A stretch of DNA of 64,000 nt from Duganella alba (lineage in GTDB: Bacteria > Pseudomonadota > Gammaproteobacteria > Burkholderiales > Burkholderiaceae_D). The DNA lies in the NCBI RefSeq assembly GCF_009674495.1, contig NZ_WKJN01000001.1, forward strand, positions 62,001-126,000, read 5' to 3'. The notes beneath the pieces are model-generated. The model did not search any database. It worked only from the letters and a program-made list of their open reading frames with translations, and had not been told where the DNA came from. Each line of letters begins with the position of its first letter. The first letter of the stretch is position 1. The translations under genes and the position numbers were made by a program. Of the stretch, positions 56,024-64,000 are shown in pieces.

Positions 56024-56101
56024 AAACCGGGGTCAGTGCCGACATTCGGACATTCGGTCGTGAGCGACCGAATGTCCGAATGTCGGCACTGACCCCGGTT
56101 T
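56024..56101. repeat. Perfect 78-nt palindrome (two 37-bp arms, 4-base loop)
   Basis: The 37 bases at 56024-56060 are the exact reverse complement of 56065-56101, with a TGAG loop. Each arm contains a direct repeat GACATTCG-GACATTCG and the word CCGGGGTCAGTGCCG. It lies between the convergent ybbA and nnrD genes, 4 bases after one stop and 3 bases before the other, and the arms end in TTT/AAA. It would work as a two-way terminator. Its precision and the GGGGTCAG core are like REP or MITE-type dispersed elements of this family, which is an inference; only one copy is in this window. Confidence 0.95.
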
Positions 56102-56103
56102 TA

Positions 56104-57615
56104 TCAGCGGGCGTGATGCTGGACCATGCGGTTGAGGGCGGTGCGGATGGCCGGGATCAGTTCGGCGGCGGTCAGGCCGATCGGGCCGCAGCCTTCGGTG
56201 ACCAGCACGTCGGCGGCCATGCCGTGCAGCCAGACCGCCGCCAGCGCCGCCTCCCATTGCGGCCAGCCCTGCGCCAGCAGCGCGCCGCACAGGCCGGCCA
56301 GCACGTCGCCCGTGCCGGCGGTGGCCAACGCCGGATTGCCGGTGGTGTTGATGACGGCCTTGCCGTCCGGCGCCGCAATCACGGTGCCCGATCCCTTCAG
56401 CACGACGATCGCTTGCAGCCGGGCCGCCAGCGTGCGCGCGGCCGCCAGACGGTCCGCCTGAACCGCGCCGATGCTGCTGCCCAGCAGCCTGGCGGCTTCC
56501 AGCGGATGCGGCGTCAAAACCACGGCGGCTTGGCGCTGGGCCAGCCTGGTTTGCAGTGCGGCGTCGCCGGCCAGCAGGTTGATGGCGTCGGCGTCGGCCA
56601 GCAGCACGCTGTCGCTGGCGATGGCCTGGTCCAGCAGCGCATGCGCGGCGGACGAATCGCCCAGGCCCGGACCGATGACCAGCGTGGCGGTATTGAGCTC
56701 AAAATCGCCGGCGCTGCGGCACATCAGCTCCGGCTGGCCCGGATCGCAGGGCAGCGCATCTTCCACAAACAGCGCGTAGACGCGGCCGACGCCGCTGTTG
56801 ATCGCCGTGCGCGCAGCCAGGATCGGCGCGCCGCTCATGCCGCGCGCGCCGCCAATCACCGCCACATTGCCGTAGCTGCCTTTGTGCGAGTTGTGGCGCC
56901 GCGCCTGCAAATGACGCGAGAAGAATTTGACGTCGTTCAGGTGCAGAGACGCCGGCGCGAAATGGCTGGCATCGATTTCCAGCCGCGCGACATCGACCAG
57001 ACCGGCGTAATCGCGGCCATCACAGGTATGTAAGCCAGGCTTGTTGCCGATGAAAGTGATGGTGTGCGTGGCGTGTACGGCGACGCCGTCCGGCCCGACC
57101 ACGCAGCCGCTGTCGGCATCAAGGCCGCTGGGAACATCCAGCGCCAGCACGTTGCAGCGCAGCTGATTCACCGTTTCCACCAGCGCGCGCACCGCGCCAT
57201 CGAGCGGCCGTTTCAGGCCGATGCCGAACAGGCCATCGATCACCAGGTTCCACTCGGTGGCCGCGATACTGGCGTCTGCCACCTCGCGGAAACGGGCGTC
57301 GCTGACTTTGGCGCGTTGCAGCGCGGCCTGGCGCTCGTCTGAGGACACGCGGCCCTCGGCCGGGGCGAAGTGAATCAGCGTCACCTGCGCGCCGGTGTAG
57401 GACAAATGCGCCGCCGCTTCCAGCGCATCGCCGCCGTTGTCGCCGGGGCCGGCCAGCACCAGCACCCTGGCCTGCGCGGTCGACAGCGGCAGCAGATCCA
57501 GCGCCGCGTTGGCCGCCGCCTGCCCGGCGCGCTGCATCAATGCACCCGGCGGCAGCGTGGCGGCCGCCGCGTACTCGACGGCGCGGATTTCAGCAACGGT
57601 GTAAAGTGGATTCAT
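56104..57615 (-). CDS. nnrD: Bifunctional NAD(P)H-hydrate repair enzyme
   Basis: The 503-residue protein joins an N-terminal epimerase (YjeF-N, LVLAGPGDNGGDALEAA, about 52-68) and a C-terminal ADP-dependent dehydratase of the ribokinase fold (GSYGNVAVIGGARGMSGAPI; VLTPHPLEAARLLG; NTTGNPALATAGTGDVLAGL). It repairs hydrated NADH and NADPH formed by heat or enzymes. It is complete. The divergent 5-oxoprolinase gene starts 96 bases away. Confidence 0.95.
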   Translation of the reverse strand: MNPLYTVAEIRAVEYAAAATLPPGALMQRAGQAAANAALDLLPLSTAQARVLVLAGPGDNGGDALEAAAHLSYTGAQVTLIHFAPAEGRVSSDERQAALQRAKVSDARFREVADASIAATEWNLVIDGLFGIGLKRPLDGAVRALVETVNQLRCNVLALDVPSGLDADSGCVVGPDGVAVHATHTITFIGNKPGLHTCDGRDYAGLVDVARLEIDASHFAPASLHLNDVKFFSRHLQARRHNSHKGSYGNVAVIGGARGMSGAPILAARTAINSGVGRVYALFVEDALPCDPGQPELMCRSAGDFELNTATLVIGPGLGDSSAAHALLDQAIASDSVLLADADAINLLAGDAALQTRLAQRQAAVVLTPHPLEAARLLGSSIGAVQADRLAAARTLAARLQAIVVLKGSGTVIAAPDGKAVINTTGNPALATAGTGDVLAGLCGALLAQGWPQWEAALAAVWLHGMAADVLVTEGCGPIGLTAAELIPAIRTALNRMVQHHAR

Positions 57616-57710
57616 GGTGCCATCTTAACATCTAAATTTCTGTCGAGCCGTCTGGTAGCCGGCGTGCCGGCGGCACTACAATAGGCGCTTCACAGCATAG
57701 CGAGGCAGGC

Positions 57711-60700
57711 ATGGATTGGCAATTCTGGATCGACCGCGGCGGCACGTTCACCGACATCGTGGCGCGTCCGCCCGATGGCCGGCTGCGCACGCTCAAGCTG
57801 TTGTCCGAAAATCCGGAACACTATGCCGACGCCGCCATCGCCGGCATTCGCCAACTGATGGGCGTGGCCAAGGGCAAACCGATTCCCGTGGCGCAGATCG
57901 GCGCGGTGAAGATGGGCACCACGGTGGCCACCAACGCGCTGCTGGAGCGCAAGGGCGAGCCGACCGCGCTGGCCATCACGCGCGGCTTCCGCGATGCGCT
58001 GCGTATCGCTTACCAGAACCGTCCGCGCCTGTTCGACCGCCGTATCCTGCTGCCGGAACTGTTGTACAGCCACGTGATCGAAATCGATGAACGCATCGGC
58101 GCGCACGGCGAAATGGTCGCCAAGCTGGATCTGGAAACGGCGCGCGCCGGTCTGGCGCAGGCTTACGAAATGGGCGTGCGCTCGCTGGCGGTGGTGTTCA
58201 TGCACGGCTACCGCTACCACGCGCACGAGGCCAGGGTGGCCGACATGGCGCGCGACATGGGTTTCACGCAGGTCTCGGTTTCGCACGACATCAGCCCGAT
58301 GATGAAGCTGGTGGCGCGCGGCGACACCACGGTGGTCGACGCCTATCTGTCGCCCATCCTGCGCCGCTACGTCGACCAGGTGGCCAACGAACTGCCGGGC
58401 GTGAACCTGCAATTCATGCAATCGAACGGCGGCCTGACCGACGCGCGCGCTTTCCAGGGCAAGGATTCGATCCTCAGCGGCCCGGCAGGCGGCATCGTCG
58501 GCATGGTCCGCGCCAGCAAGCTGGCCGGCTTCGATAGGGTGATCGGCTTCGACATGGGCGGCACTTCGACCGATGTGTCGCACTTCTCGGGCGAGTTCGA
58601 ACGTGTGTTTGAGACGCAGGTGGCCGGCGTGCGCATGCGCGCGCCGATGATGAGCATCCACACGGTGGCGGCGGGCGGCGGTTCGATCCTGCATTTCGAT
58701 GGCAGCCGCTATCGCGTCGGCCCGGACAGCGCCGGCGCCAATCCCGGCCCGGCCAGCTACCGGCGCGGCGGGCCGCTGGCGGTCACCGACTGCAACGTCA
58801 TGCTGGGCAAGATCCAGCCGCATCACTTCCCGCAGCTGTTCGGCGCGGACGGCAAGCAGGCGCTGGACGCTGCCACCGTGCGCCAGCGTTTCGCCGACAT
58901 GGCGGCGCAGATCGCCCACGCCACCGGTGCGGACACCACGCCGGAGCAGGTGGCCGAAGGCTTCCTCGATATCGCGGTCGGCAATATGGCCAACGCCATC
59001 AAGCAGATCTCGGTGCAGCGCGGCCACGACGTGACCGAATATGCGCTGACCAGCTTCGGCGGCGCCGGCGGCCAGCACGCCTGCCTGGTGGCCGATGCGC
59101 TGGGCATGAAAACGGTGTTCGTGCATTCGCTGGCCGGCGTGATGTCGGCCTACGGCATGGGCCTGGCCGACCAGACGGCCATGCGCGAGGCGGCGGTCGA
59201 AACGCGCCTGAACGACGACGCAACCACGCACGAAGAACTGGCGGCGCGCCTGCACGCGCTCGGCCGCCAGGCGCGTGCCGACCTGCATCACCAGCAGGTG
59301 GAGGATGCGCGCATCACGCTGATCCGCCGCGTGCACCTGCGTTACGAAGGCACGGACACCGCGCTGATCGTGCTGTTCGATACGGCGGACAGCATGCGCC
59401 AGCAGTTTGAAGCCGCCTACCGCAAGCGCTATTCCTTCCTGATGCAGTCGCGCGCGCTGATCGTCGAGGCGGTGTCGGTGGAAGCCATCGGCAAATCCGA
59501 CGCGCCGTCTGAAGCCGTGGAGCCGGCGCCGCGCCGCGTCACCAGCCTGATGCCGCATGCGGTGGTGCCGATGTACACCGGCGGCAAATGGCGGCAAACC
59601 AGCTTGTACCAGCGCACGGCCACGCGCATCGGCGATATCGTCAAAGGTCCGGCCATCATCGCCGAAGCCAACGCCACCACCATCGTCGAAGCCGGCTGGC
59701 AGGCGGAAGTCACGCTGAACGACCATCTGGTGCTGAAACGCGTGGCGGCGTTGCCCGAGCGGCGCGCCATCGGCACCACGGCCGATCCGGTGATGCTGGA
59801 GATATTCAACAACCTCTTCATGTCGATTGCCGAGCAGATGGGGCTACGGCTGCAGAACACGGCGTATTCGGTCAACATCAAGGAGCGGCTGGACTTTAGC
59901 TGCGCCATCTTCGACGCCGACGGCAACTTGATCGCCAACGCGCCACACATGCCGGTGCACCTCGGCTCCATGGGCGAGAGCATCAAGACCGTGATGCGCG
60001 AGAACGCCGGCCGCATGCGCGCGGGCGATGTCTTCATGCTTAACGATCCCTACAACGGCGGCACGCACCTGCCGGATGTGACGGTGATAACGCCGGTGTT
60101 CGACGCCGCCGGCGCGCGCATCCTGTTCTACGTCGGCTCGCGCGGCCACCATGCGGACATTGGCGGCACCACGCCGGGCTCCATGCCGCCGGATTCGCGC
60201 GTGATCGAGGAAGAGGGCGTATTAATCAATAATTTCAAGCTGGTCGACGGCGGCCACCTGCGCGAAGCCGAAACGCGCGCCTTGCTGGCCGGCGCGCAGT
60301 ACCCGGCGCGCAATCCCGATCAGAACCTGGCCGATTTGCGCGCGCAGATCGCCGCCAATCAGAAAGGCGTCGAAGAGCTGCACCGCATGGTCGCGCATTT
60401 TGGACTGGATGTGGTGCAGGCTTACATGGGCCATGTGCAGGATAACGCCGAAGAGGCGGTGCGCCGCGTCATCAGCGCCTTGAAGGACGGCGCGTTCACG
60501 CTGCCGCTGGATAACGGCGCGCAGATACAGGTGGCGGTGCGCGTGGATCAGGCGTCACGCAGCGCGGAGATCGATTTCACCGGCACGTCGCCGCAGCTTG
60601 AGAACAATTTCAACGCGCCGTCCGCAGTCTGCATGGCGGCCGTGCTGTACGTGTTCCGCACGCTGGTGGACGACGAGATTCCGCTGAACGCCGGCTGCCT

Positions 60701-61316
60701 CAAGCCGCTGAAGGTGCTGATTCCGCCCGGTTCGATGCTGAATCCGCACTATCCGGCATCGGTCGTCTCGGGCAATGTGGAGACGTCGACCTGCATCACC
60801 AACGCGCTGTACGGCGCGCTGGGCGTGATGGCGGCCGCGCAGGGCACGATGAACAACTTCACCTTCGGGAATGCCAAGTACCAGTATTACGAAACCATCA
60901 GCGGCGGCTCCGGCGCGGGCGACGGCTTCGACGGCACCTCCGTCGTGCAGACCAATATGACCAACTCGCGCCTGACCGATCCGGAAATCCTGGAATTCCG
61001 CTTCCCGGTGCGGCTGGAGAGCTACGAAATCCGCGCCGGCAGCGGCGGAGCGGGGCGTTGGCATGGCGGCAACGGCGGTGTGCGCAAGGTGCGTTTCCTG
61101 GAACCGATGACGGCCGCCATCCTGTCGAACAACCGCATCCACCCGCCGTTCGGCATGGCTGGCGGCGAACCGGGCGCGTTGGGACGCAACAGCGTGCAGC
61201 GCGCGGATGGCAGCGTGGATGTGCTCGGCCACATCGGCAAGACCGACATGCAGCCCGGCGACGTGTTCATCATCGAGACGCCGGGCGGCGGCGGCTTCGG
61301 TCCAAAACAAGGCTAG
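57711..61316 (+). CDS. oplaH: 5-oxoprolinase (ATP-hydrolysing), HyuA-HyuB fusion
   Basis: The 1201-residue enzyme is a fusion of HyuA- and HyuB-like halves. The first has the ATPase-type motif [16 protein letters not shown] (about 8-23) and [14 protein letters not shown]; the second (about 690-1195) has [17 protein letters not shown] and HVGSRG/HADIGG elements ([13 protein letters not shown]) and ends [10 protein letters not shown]. It opens 5-oxoproline to glutamate using ATP in the cytoplasm. GAGGCAGGC precedes the ATG and a TACAAT (57677) is a possible -10. It stands alone. Confidence 0.93.
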   Translation: MDWQFWIDRGGTFTDIVARPPDGRLRTLKLLSENPEHYADAAIAGIRQLMGVAKGKPIPVAQIGAVKMGTTVATNALLERKGEPTALAITRGFRDALRIAYQNRPRLFDRRILLPELLYSHVIEIDERIGAHGEMVAKLDLETARAGLAQAYEMGVRSLAVVFMHGYRYHAHEARVADMARDMGFTQVSVSHDISPMMKLVARGDTTVVDAYLSPILRRYVDQVANELPGVNLQFMQSNGGLTDARAFQGKDSILSGPAGGIVGMVRASKLAGFDRVIGFDMGGTSTDVSHFSGEFERVFETQVAGVRMRAPMMSIHTVAAGGGSILHFDGSRYRVGPDSAGANPGPASYRRGGPLAVTDCNVMLGKIQPHHFPQLFGADGKQALDAATVRQRFADMAAQIAHATGADTTPEQVAEGFLDIAVGNMANAIKQISVQRGHDVTEYALTSFGGAGGQHACLVADALGMKTVFVHSLAGVMSAYGMGLADQTAMREAAVETRLNDDATTHEELAARLHALGRQARADLHHQQVEDARITLIRRVHLRYEGTDTALIVLFDTADSMRQQFEAAYRKRYSFLMQSRALIVEAVSVEAIGKSDAPSEAVEPAPRRVTSLMPHAVVPMYTGGKWRQTSLYQRTATRIGDIVKGPAIIAEANATTIVEAGWQAEVTLNDHLVLKRVAALPERRAIGTTADPVMLEIFNNLFMSIAEQMGLRLQNTAYSVNIKERLDFSCAIFDADGNLIANAPHMPVHLGSMGESIKTVMRENAGRMRAGDVFMLNDPYNGGTHLPDVTVITPVFDAAGARILFYVGSRGHHADIGGTTPGSMPPDSRVIEEEGVLINNFKLVDGGHLREAETRALLAGAQYPARNPDQNLADLRAQIAANQKGVEELHRMVAHFGLDVVQAYMGHVQDNAEEAVRRVISALKDGAFTLPLDNGAQIQVAVRVDQASRSAEIDFTGTSPQLENNFNAPSAVCMAAVLYVFRTLVDDEIPLNAGCLKPLKVLIPPGSMLNPHYPASVVSGNVETSTCITNALYGALGVMAAAQGTMNNFTFGNAKYQYYETISGGSGAGDGFDGTSVVQTNMTNSRLTDPEILEFRFPVRLESYEIRAGSGGAGRWHGGNGGVRKVRFLEPMTAAILSNNRIHPPFGMAGGEPGALGRNSVQRADGSVDVLGHIGKTDMQPGDVFIIETPGGGGFGPKQG

Positions 61317-61427
61317 TCGCGCCAGACGATACCCTCGGCATCACAATCCGCTACCCGCGAATCCTTGCTTGTCTATCAAACGAGCGACGACGTACAGTCA
61401 GGTTTTAGACAGGCAAGGGAGCACGGC

Positions 61428-61568
61428 ATGCGCACATTACACAGGATCTTCCGATCCACCGGCTCGCCGCGTGCCGCGATTGTTTCCGCCTTTCTGCTTT
61501 GCGGTTTGTACTTTGCCTCCTGCTTCATCATCAACCATTGCCTTAACCACGGTTTGATCGCTTTCTGA
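61428..61568 (+). CDS. Small membrane protein, 46 residues
   Basis: A short frame from ATG 61428 is preceded by AAGGGAG at proper distance. It encodes a basic N-terminus (MRTLHRIFRSTGSPRAA), then a hydrophobic helix rich in Cys and Phe (about 18-36). The next gene starts 11 bases after its stop with its own ribosome site, which suggests one operon. I know of no family; it could also be a leader peptide. Confidence 0.5.
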   Translation: MRTLHRIFRSTGSPRAAIVSAFLLCGLYFASCFIINHCLNHGLIAF

Positions 61569-61579
61569 CAAGGATTCCG

Positions 61580-62596
61580 ATGCTGAAACGCCTGCTGCCC
61601 GTAGTTTGCCTGCTGTTGCCCTTGAGCGCCGCGCTGGCGCAAACCGAACCGGCGGCGGCGCCGCCTGTGCAGGAAGCGGACGCCGAGGCGCCGCCGGAGA
61701 CCATTTTGCTCGTGGGCCAGCGTCCGGGGCCGGGCATGTGGAAGATCAGCAAGGACGACCATGTGCTGTGGGTGTTCGCCACCTACGCGCCGCTGCCGGA
61801 GAAGATGGAGTGGCGCTCGCAGCAAGTGGAATCCGTGCTGGCGCAATCGCAGGAATATCTCACCTTGCCCGGTGCGCATGGCCATGTGGGCTTTTTTCGC
61901 GGCCTGACGCTTCTGCCCAGTCTGATCGGCATCAAGAAGAATCCCGACGGCGCCACCTTGAAGGATGTGCTGCCGGCCGACGTCTACGCTCGCTGGCAGC
62001 CGCTCAAGGCCAAATATCTCGGCAAGGACGACGGCATCGAACGCGAACGGCCGATCTTCGTCGCGGACGCGCTGTACGGCGCGGCGCTGAAGCAGTCGGG
62101 CCTCGGTTACGGCTACGACGTCACCAATAAAATCAACGCCATCGTCAAGGAACGCAAGATCAAGAAGACCGACACCAGCATCGCGCTGGAGATGGACGAT
62201 GCGTCGCAGATGGTCAAGGACTTCAAAAAATCATCGCTGGCCGACACCGCCTGTTTCGACAAGACGCTGACGCGCCTCGAAAGCGACCTCGACGCCATGC
62301 GCGTGCGCGCCAACGCCTGGGCCAAGGGTGATCTGGAGGCGATCCGCAAGCTCAGTTATGCCGACCAGGAAACCGAATGCCGCGACGCCATGCGCAACGC
62401 GGACTTTGTCAAGAACCAGAAGAACTGGCAGAACGTGAAGGAACGGGTGCAGGAAGCCTGGGTGAGCGCCGCCGAGAAGGCGCTGTCCACCAACGTCACC
62501 AGCTTTGCCATGCTGCGCCTGTCGGACATTGTCGGTCCGGAGCATTATCTGGATGCGTTGAAAGCCAAGGGCTACCAGGTGGTCAGCCCCGACTGA
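61580..62596 (+). CDS. TraB/GumN-like periplasmic protein
   Basis: The 338-residue protein has a signal peptide ending ALAQ (about residue 21) and a single domain that looks like the TraB/GumN (Tiki-like) group, with WKISKDDHVLWVFATYAPLP near the start and LSDIVGPEHYLDALKAKGYQV at the end. Relatives of this group are putative metalloproteases, but the function of bacterial members is mostly unknown. AAGGA precedes the ATG. It stops 2 bases from the convergent response-regulator gene. Confidence 0.75.
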   Translation: MLKRLLPVVCLLLPLSAALAQTEPAAAPPVQEADAEAPPETILLVGQRPGPGMWKISKDDHVLWVFATYAPLPEKMEWRSQQVESVLAQSQEYLTLPGAHGHVGFFRGLTLLPSLIGIKKNPDGATLKDVLPADVYARWQPLKAKYLGKDDGIERERPIFVADALYGAALKQSGLGYGYDVTNKINAIVKERKIKKTDTSIALEMDDASQMVKDFKKSSLADTACFDKTLTRLESDLDAMRVRANAWAKGDLEAIRKLSYADQETECRDAMRNADFVKNQKNWQNVKERVQEAWVSAAEKALSTNVTSFAMLRLSDIVGPEHYLDALKAKGYQVVSPD

Positions 62597-62598
62597 TT

Positions 62599-64000
62599 TC
62601 AAGCCACGGCGGAAATACCGTACTTGCGCTGGGTATGGTGATATTGCGCCGTCAGCGCTTCCAGTGACGGATGGGCCGGGTCCAGGCGACGCATGCGCTC
62701 GATCAGGAACATGCACTGCTCGGCCAGCGGCGCCTCCCAGCCCAGATCGTCCAGCTGCTTGAGAATGGCCGAGGTGGCCGCCGGCAGCAGCGACATATTG
62801 CCGGGCGCCTTGCGCAGGCCGGCGTTGAGGGTATCCACCGCCGCGCGCAGGTCGCCATGCAGGCGCTGTTCGCTGGCGTGTGCGATGAGCTCGTCCACCT
62901 GAATCTTGATCTGCTCACCCATGCCTTGCGCCAGGTCGTGGCGGCCGGCTTTTTCAAACACCTGCACCGCGTCGTCCATGGAAACGCCGCTCTCGGTATC
63001 GTTCATCAGGTTCAGCATCAGGTCCGAGGCCTGCTGGTCCAGCTTGACGCCGAGGCAGCTGTGCACCAGCCCGATCTTCAGGCCGGTCGACAGGCCACGG
63101 CTGCCCGCCACCGCGTTCACCGCGTTGGTCAGCTCGGTGGCCGCCGCCGTCATATTGCCGCTCATTTCCTGCAACAGGCCGGCGGCGATCGCCTTGCACA
63201 CGTCGACGTTCGGCCCGGCGCGCAGCGAACGCTCCATGTCGCGGATCACGCCGCTGACCTGGTGGGCATCGCCTTTTTTCACCAGCGTCTTGACCAGCTT
63301 GACGTGGTCCTCGGGATCGCGGAATTCCGAATACTTGGCCTTGGCCACCACCTGCTTGAAGGCTTTTTCGGCAACGCCGACATCGCCGGTCTCGAACGCC
63401 ACTTCGCCCAGATGCCGTAGCCGGCGCACCATGTGCGGCGAGATCGCCACGGCGTCTTCCAGGATGCGCTTGGCCGCTTCCTGCTGGCCCAGCGCCTCGT
63501 GGGTGCGCGCCAGCAGGTCGTAGGCGGCCATGTAGCGCGGATTCTGTTCCAGCAGCTGCGACAGGGTCTCCTGCGCTTCGATGTATTTCTGCAAGCCGAA
63601 GCGGCAGCGCGCCAGCCCCAGATGCGCCCAGGCCACCGGACGGGTCATCAGGATCCACTGGTAGACCATTTCCGCCTCGCCCAGCTCGTCGAGCGAAAAC
63701 AGCAATTCCGCGCGCAAACGGGCGAAATCGACGGCGTAGCGGGGATTCTTTTCTTCGGCGACCTTGGCGTCGGCAATCGCCTTGCGCACGTCGCCGTATT
63801 CAACCAGTTGATAAATCGGCAAAAACACGGTACGCCGGTCCACCGCGCGGCGGATGCGCTGGAGCAGGGCGTCGACGGTGAACGGCTTGAGCACGTAATC
63901 GGTCGGCGTCAGCTCGGCGGCGCCGATCACCTTGCCGTACTCGCCCTCGGAGGTCAGCATGATGAAAATGGTCCACGGCGAAATCAGCTTGTGCAGGCGC
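62599..64000 (-). CDS. Response regulator with C-terminal TPR-like repeats, N-terminus cut by window edge
   Basis: The frame is open to the window edge, so the start is outside. The visible left part is the end of a CheY-like receiver (PWTIFIMLTSEGEYGKVIGA and the conserved Lys in YVLKPF). About 420 residues of helical tetratrico-like repeats follow (for example AWAHLGLARCRFGLQKYIEA and AYDLLARTHEALGQQEAA). The receiver likely switches binding of the repeat part to a partner protein, instead of DNA. The phosphorylated Asp lies outside the window. The cognate kinase is not seen here. Confidence 0.88.
   Translation of the reverse strand, partial: RLHKLISPWTIFIMLTSEGEYGKVIGAAELTPTDYVLKPFTVDALLQRIRRAVDRRTVFLPIYQLVEYGDVRKAIADAKVAEEKNPRYAVDFARLRAELLFSLDELGEAEMVYQWILMTRPVAWAHLGLARCRFGLQKYIEAQETLSQLLEQNPRYMAAYDLLARTHEALGQQEAAKRILEDAVAISPHMVRRLRHLGEVAFETGDVGVAEKAFKQVVAKAKYSEFRDPEDHVKLVKTLVKKGDAHQVSGVIRDMERSLRAGPNVDVCKAIAAGLLQEMSGNMTAAATELTNAVNAVAGSRGLSTGLKIGLVHSCLGVKLDQQASDLMLNLMNDTESGVSMDDAVQVFEKAGRHDLAQGMGEQIKIQVDELIAHASEQRLHGDLRAAVDTLNAGLRKAPGNMSLLPAATSAILKQLDDLGWEAPLAEQCMFLIERMRRLDPAHPSLEALTAQYHHTQRKYGISAVA

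Noticed and set aside
57690..59726. A minus-strand open frame of 678 codons
   Set aside because: It is antisense to the 5-oxoprolinase gene, whose motifs are clear on the plus strand.

Overview
The window is chromosomal DNA of a high-GC betaproteobacterium, most likely of the family Oxalobacteraceae (Massilia, Duganella or Janthinobacterium type). The support is protein-level similarity throughout, the tig-clpP-clpX-lon-hup-ppiD block, the hpnCDE hopanoid genes, a PEP-CTERM protein, and the single-chain cytochrome c/FTR1 permease. I see no rRNA operon, insertion sequence, prophage or CRISPR array. The genus is an inference.

Layout. 1-4.5 kb (mostly minus strand): the start of a catalase gene cut by the window edge, an OmpA-like lipoprotein, a UvrD-like helicase with a C-terminal DUF5710-like domain, and a LacI regulator. 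4.7-8.1 kb: a short Hsp70-family protein, a DEDDh exonuclease and an 11-repeat Sel1 protein. 8.1-12.4 kb: a broken EAL-CBS gene, then a secreted cupredoxin-like protein paired with a membrane GGDEF-EAL protein. 12.5-17 kb: a prolyl oligopeptidase, a PEP-CTERM protein, and an ammonium transporter with a clear sigma-54 promoter and an NtrC-like site. 17-21.2 kb: an XRE-cupin regulator divergent from kbl, an SDR-type threonine dehydrogenase and sdaA. These form a threonine-to-glycine unit plus serine-to-pyruvate. 21.3-26 kb: the iron permease, then a large GGDEF-EAL protein. 26.2-32.2 kb: thrC-moeA-moaD, a flavoprotein, and a HAAS/GIN pair.

32.4-36.2 kb: hopanoid precursor genes hpnE, hpnD and hpnC. 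A small lipoprotein gene and a frameshifted relic lie between hpnC and hpnD. 36.4-40.6 kb: an RND efflux adaptor and pump behind a promoter flanked by two matching operators. 40.7-50 kb: the protein quality-control block (tRNA-Leu, tig, clpP, clpX, lon, hup, tRNA-Val, two tRNA-Asp, ppiD), with strong terminators and a possible small RNA between clpX and lon. 50-57.6 kb: a YddG-type exporter, a TonB-dependent receptor, mnmH, a TesA-like esterase, a YbbA-type ATPase, a perfect 78-nt palindrome, and nnrD. 57.7-64 kb: 5-oxoprolinase, a 46-aa membrane protein, a TraB/GumN-like protein, and a response regulator with a helical-repeat tail that runs off the window.

Most of the window is ordinary core and niche metabolism. 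The parts most worth a second look are the 78-nt palindrome, the DUF5710-helicase, the cupredoxin/cyclic-di-GMP pair, the interrupted hpn cluster, and several well-formed regulatory sites (sigma-54/NtrC, twin operators, sigma-32, Fur-like). No single locus is clearly a new defence or biosynthetic system.
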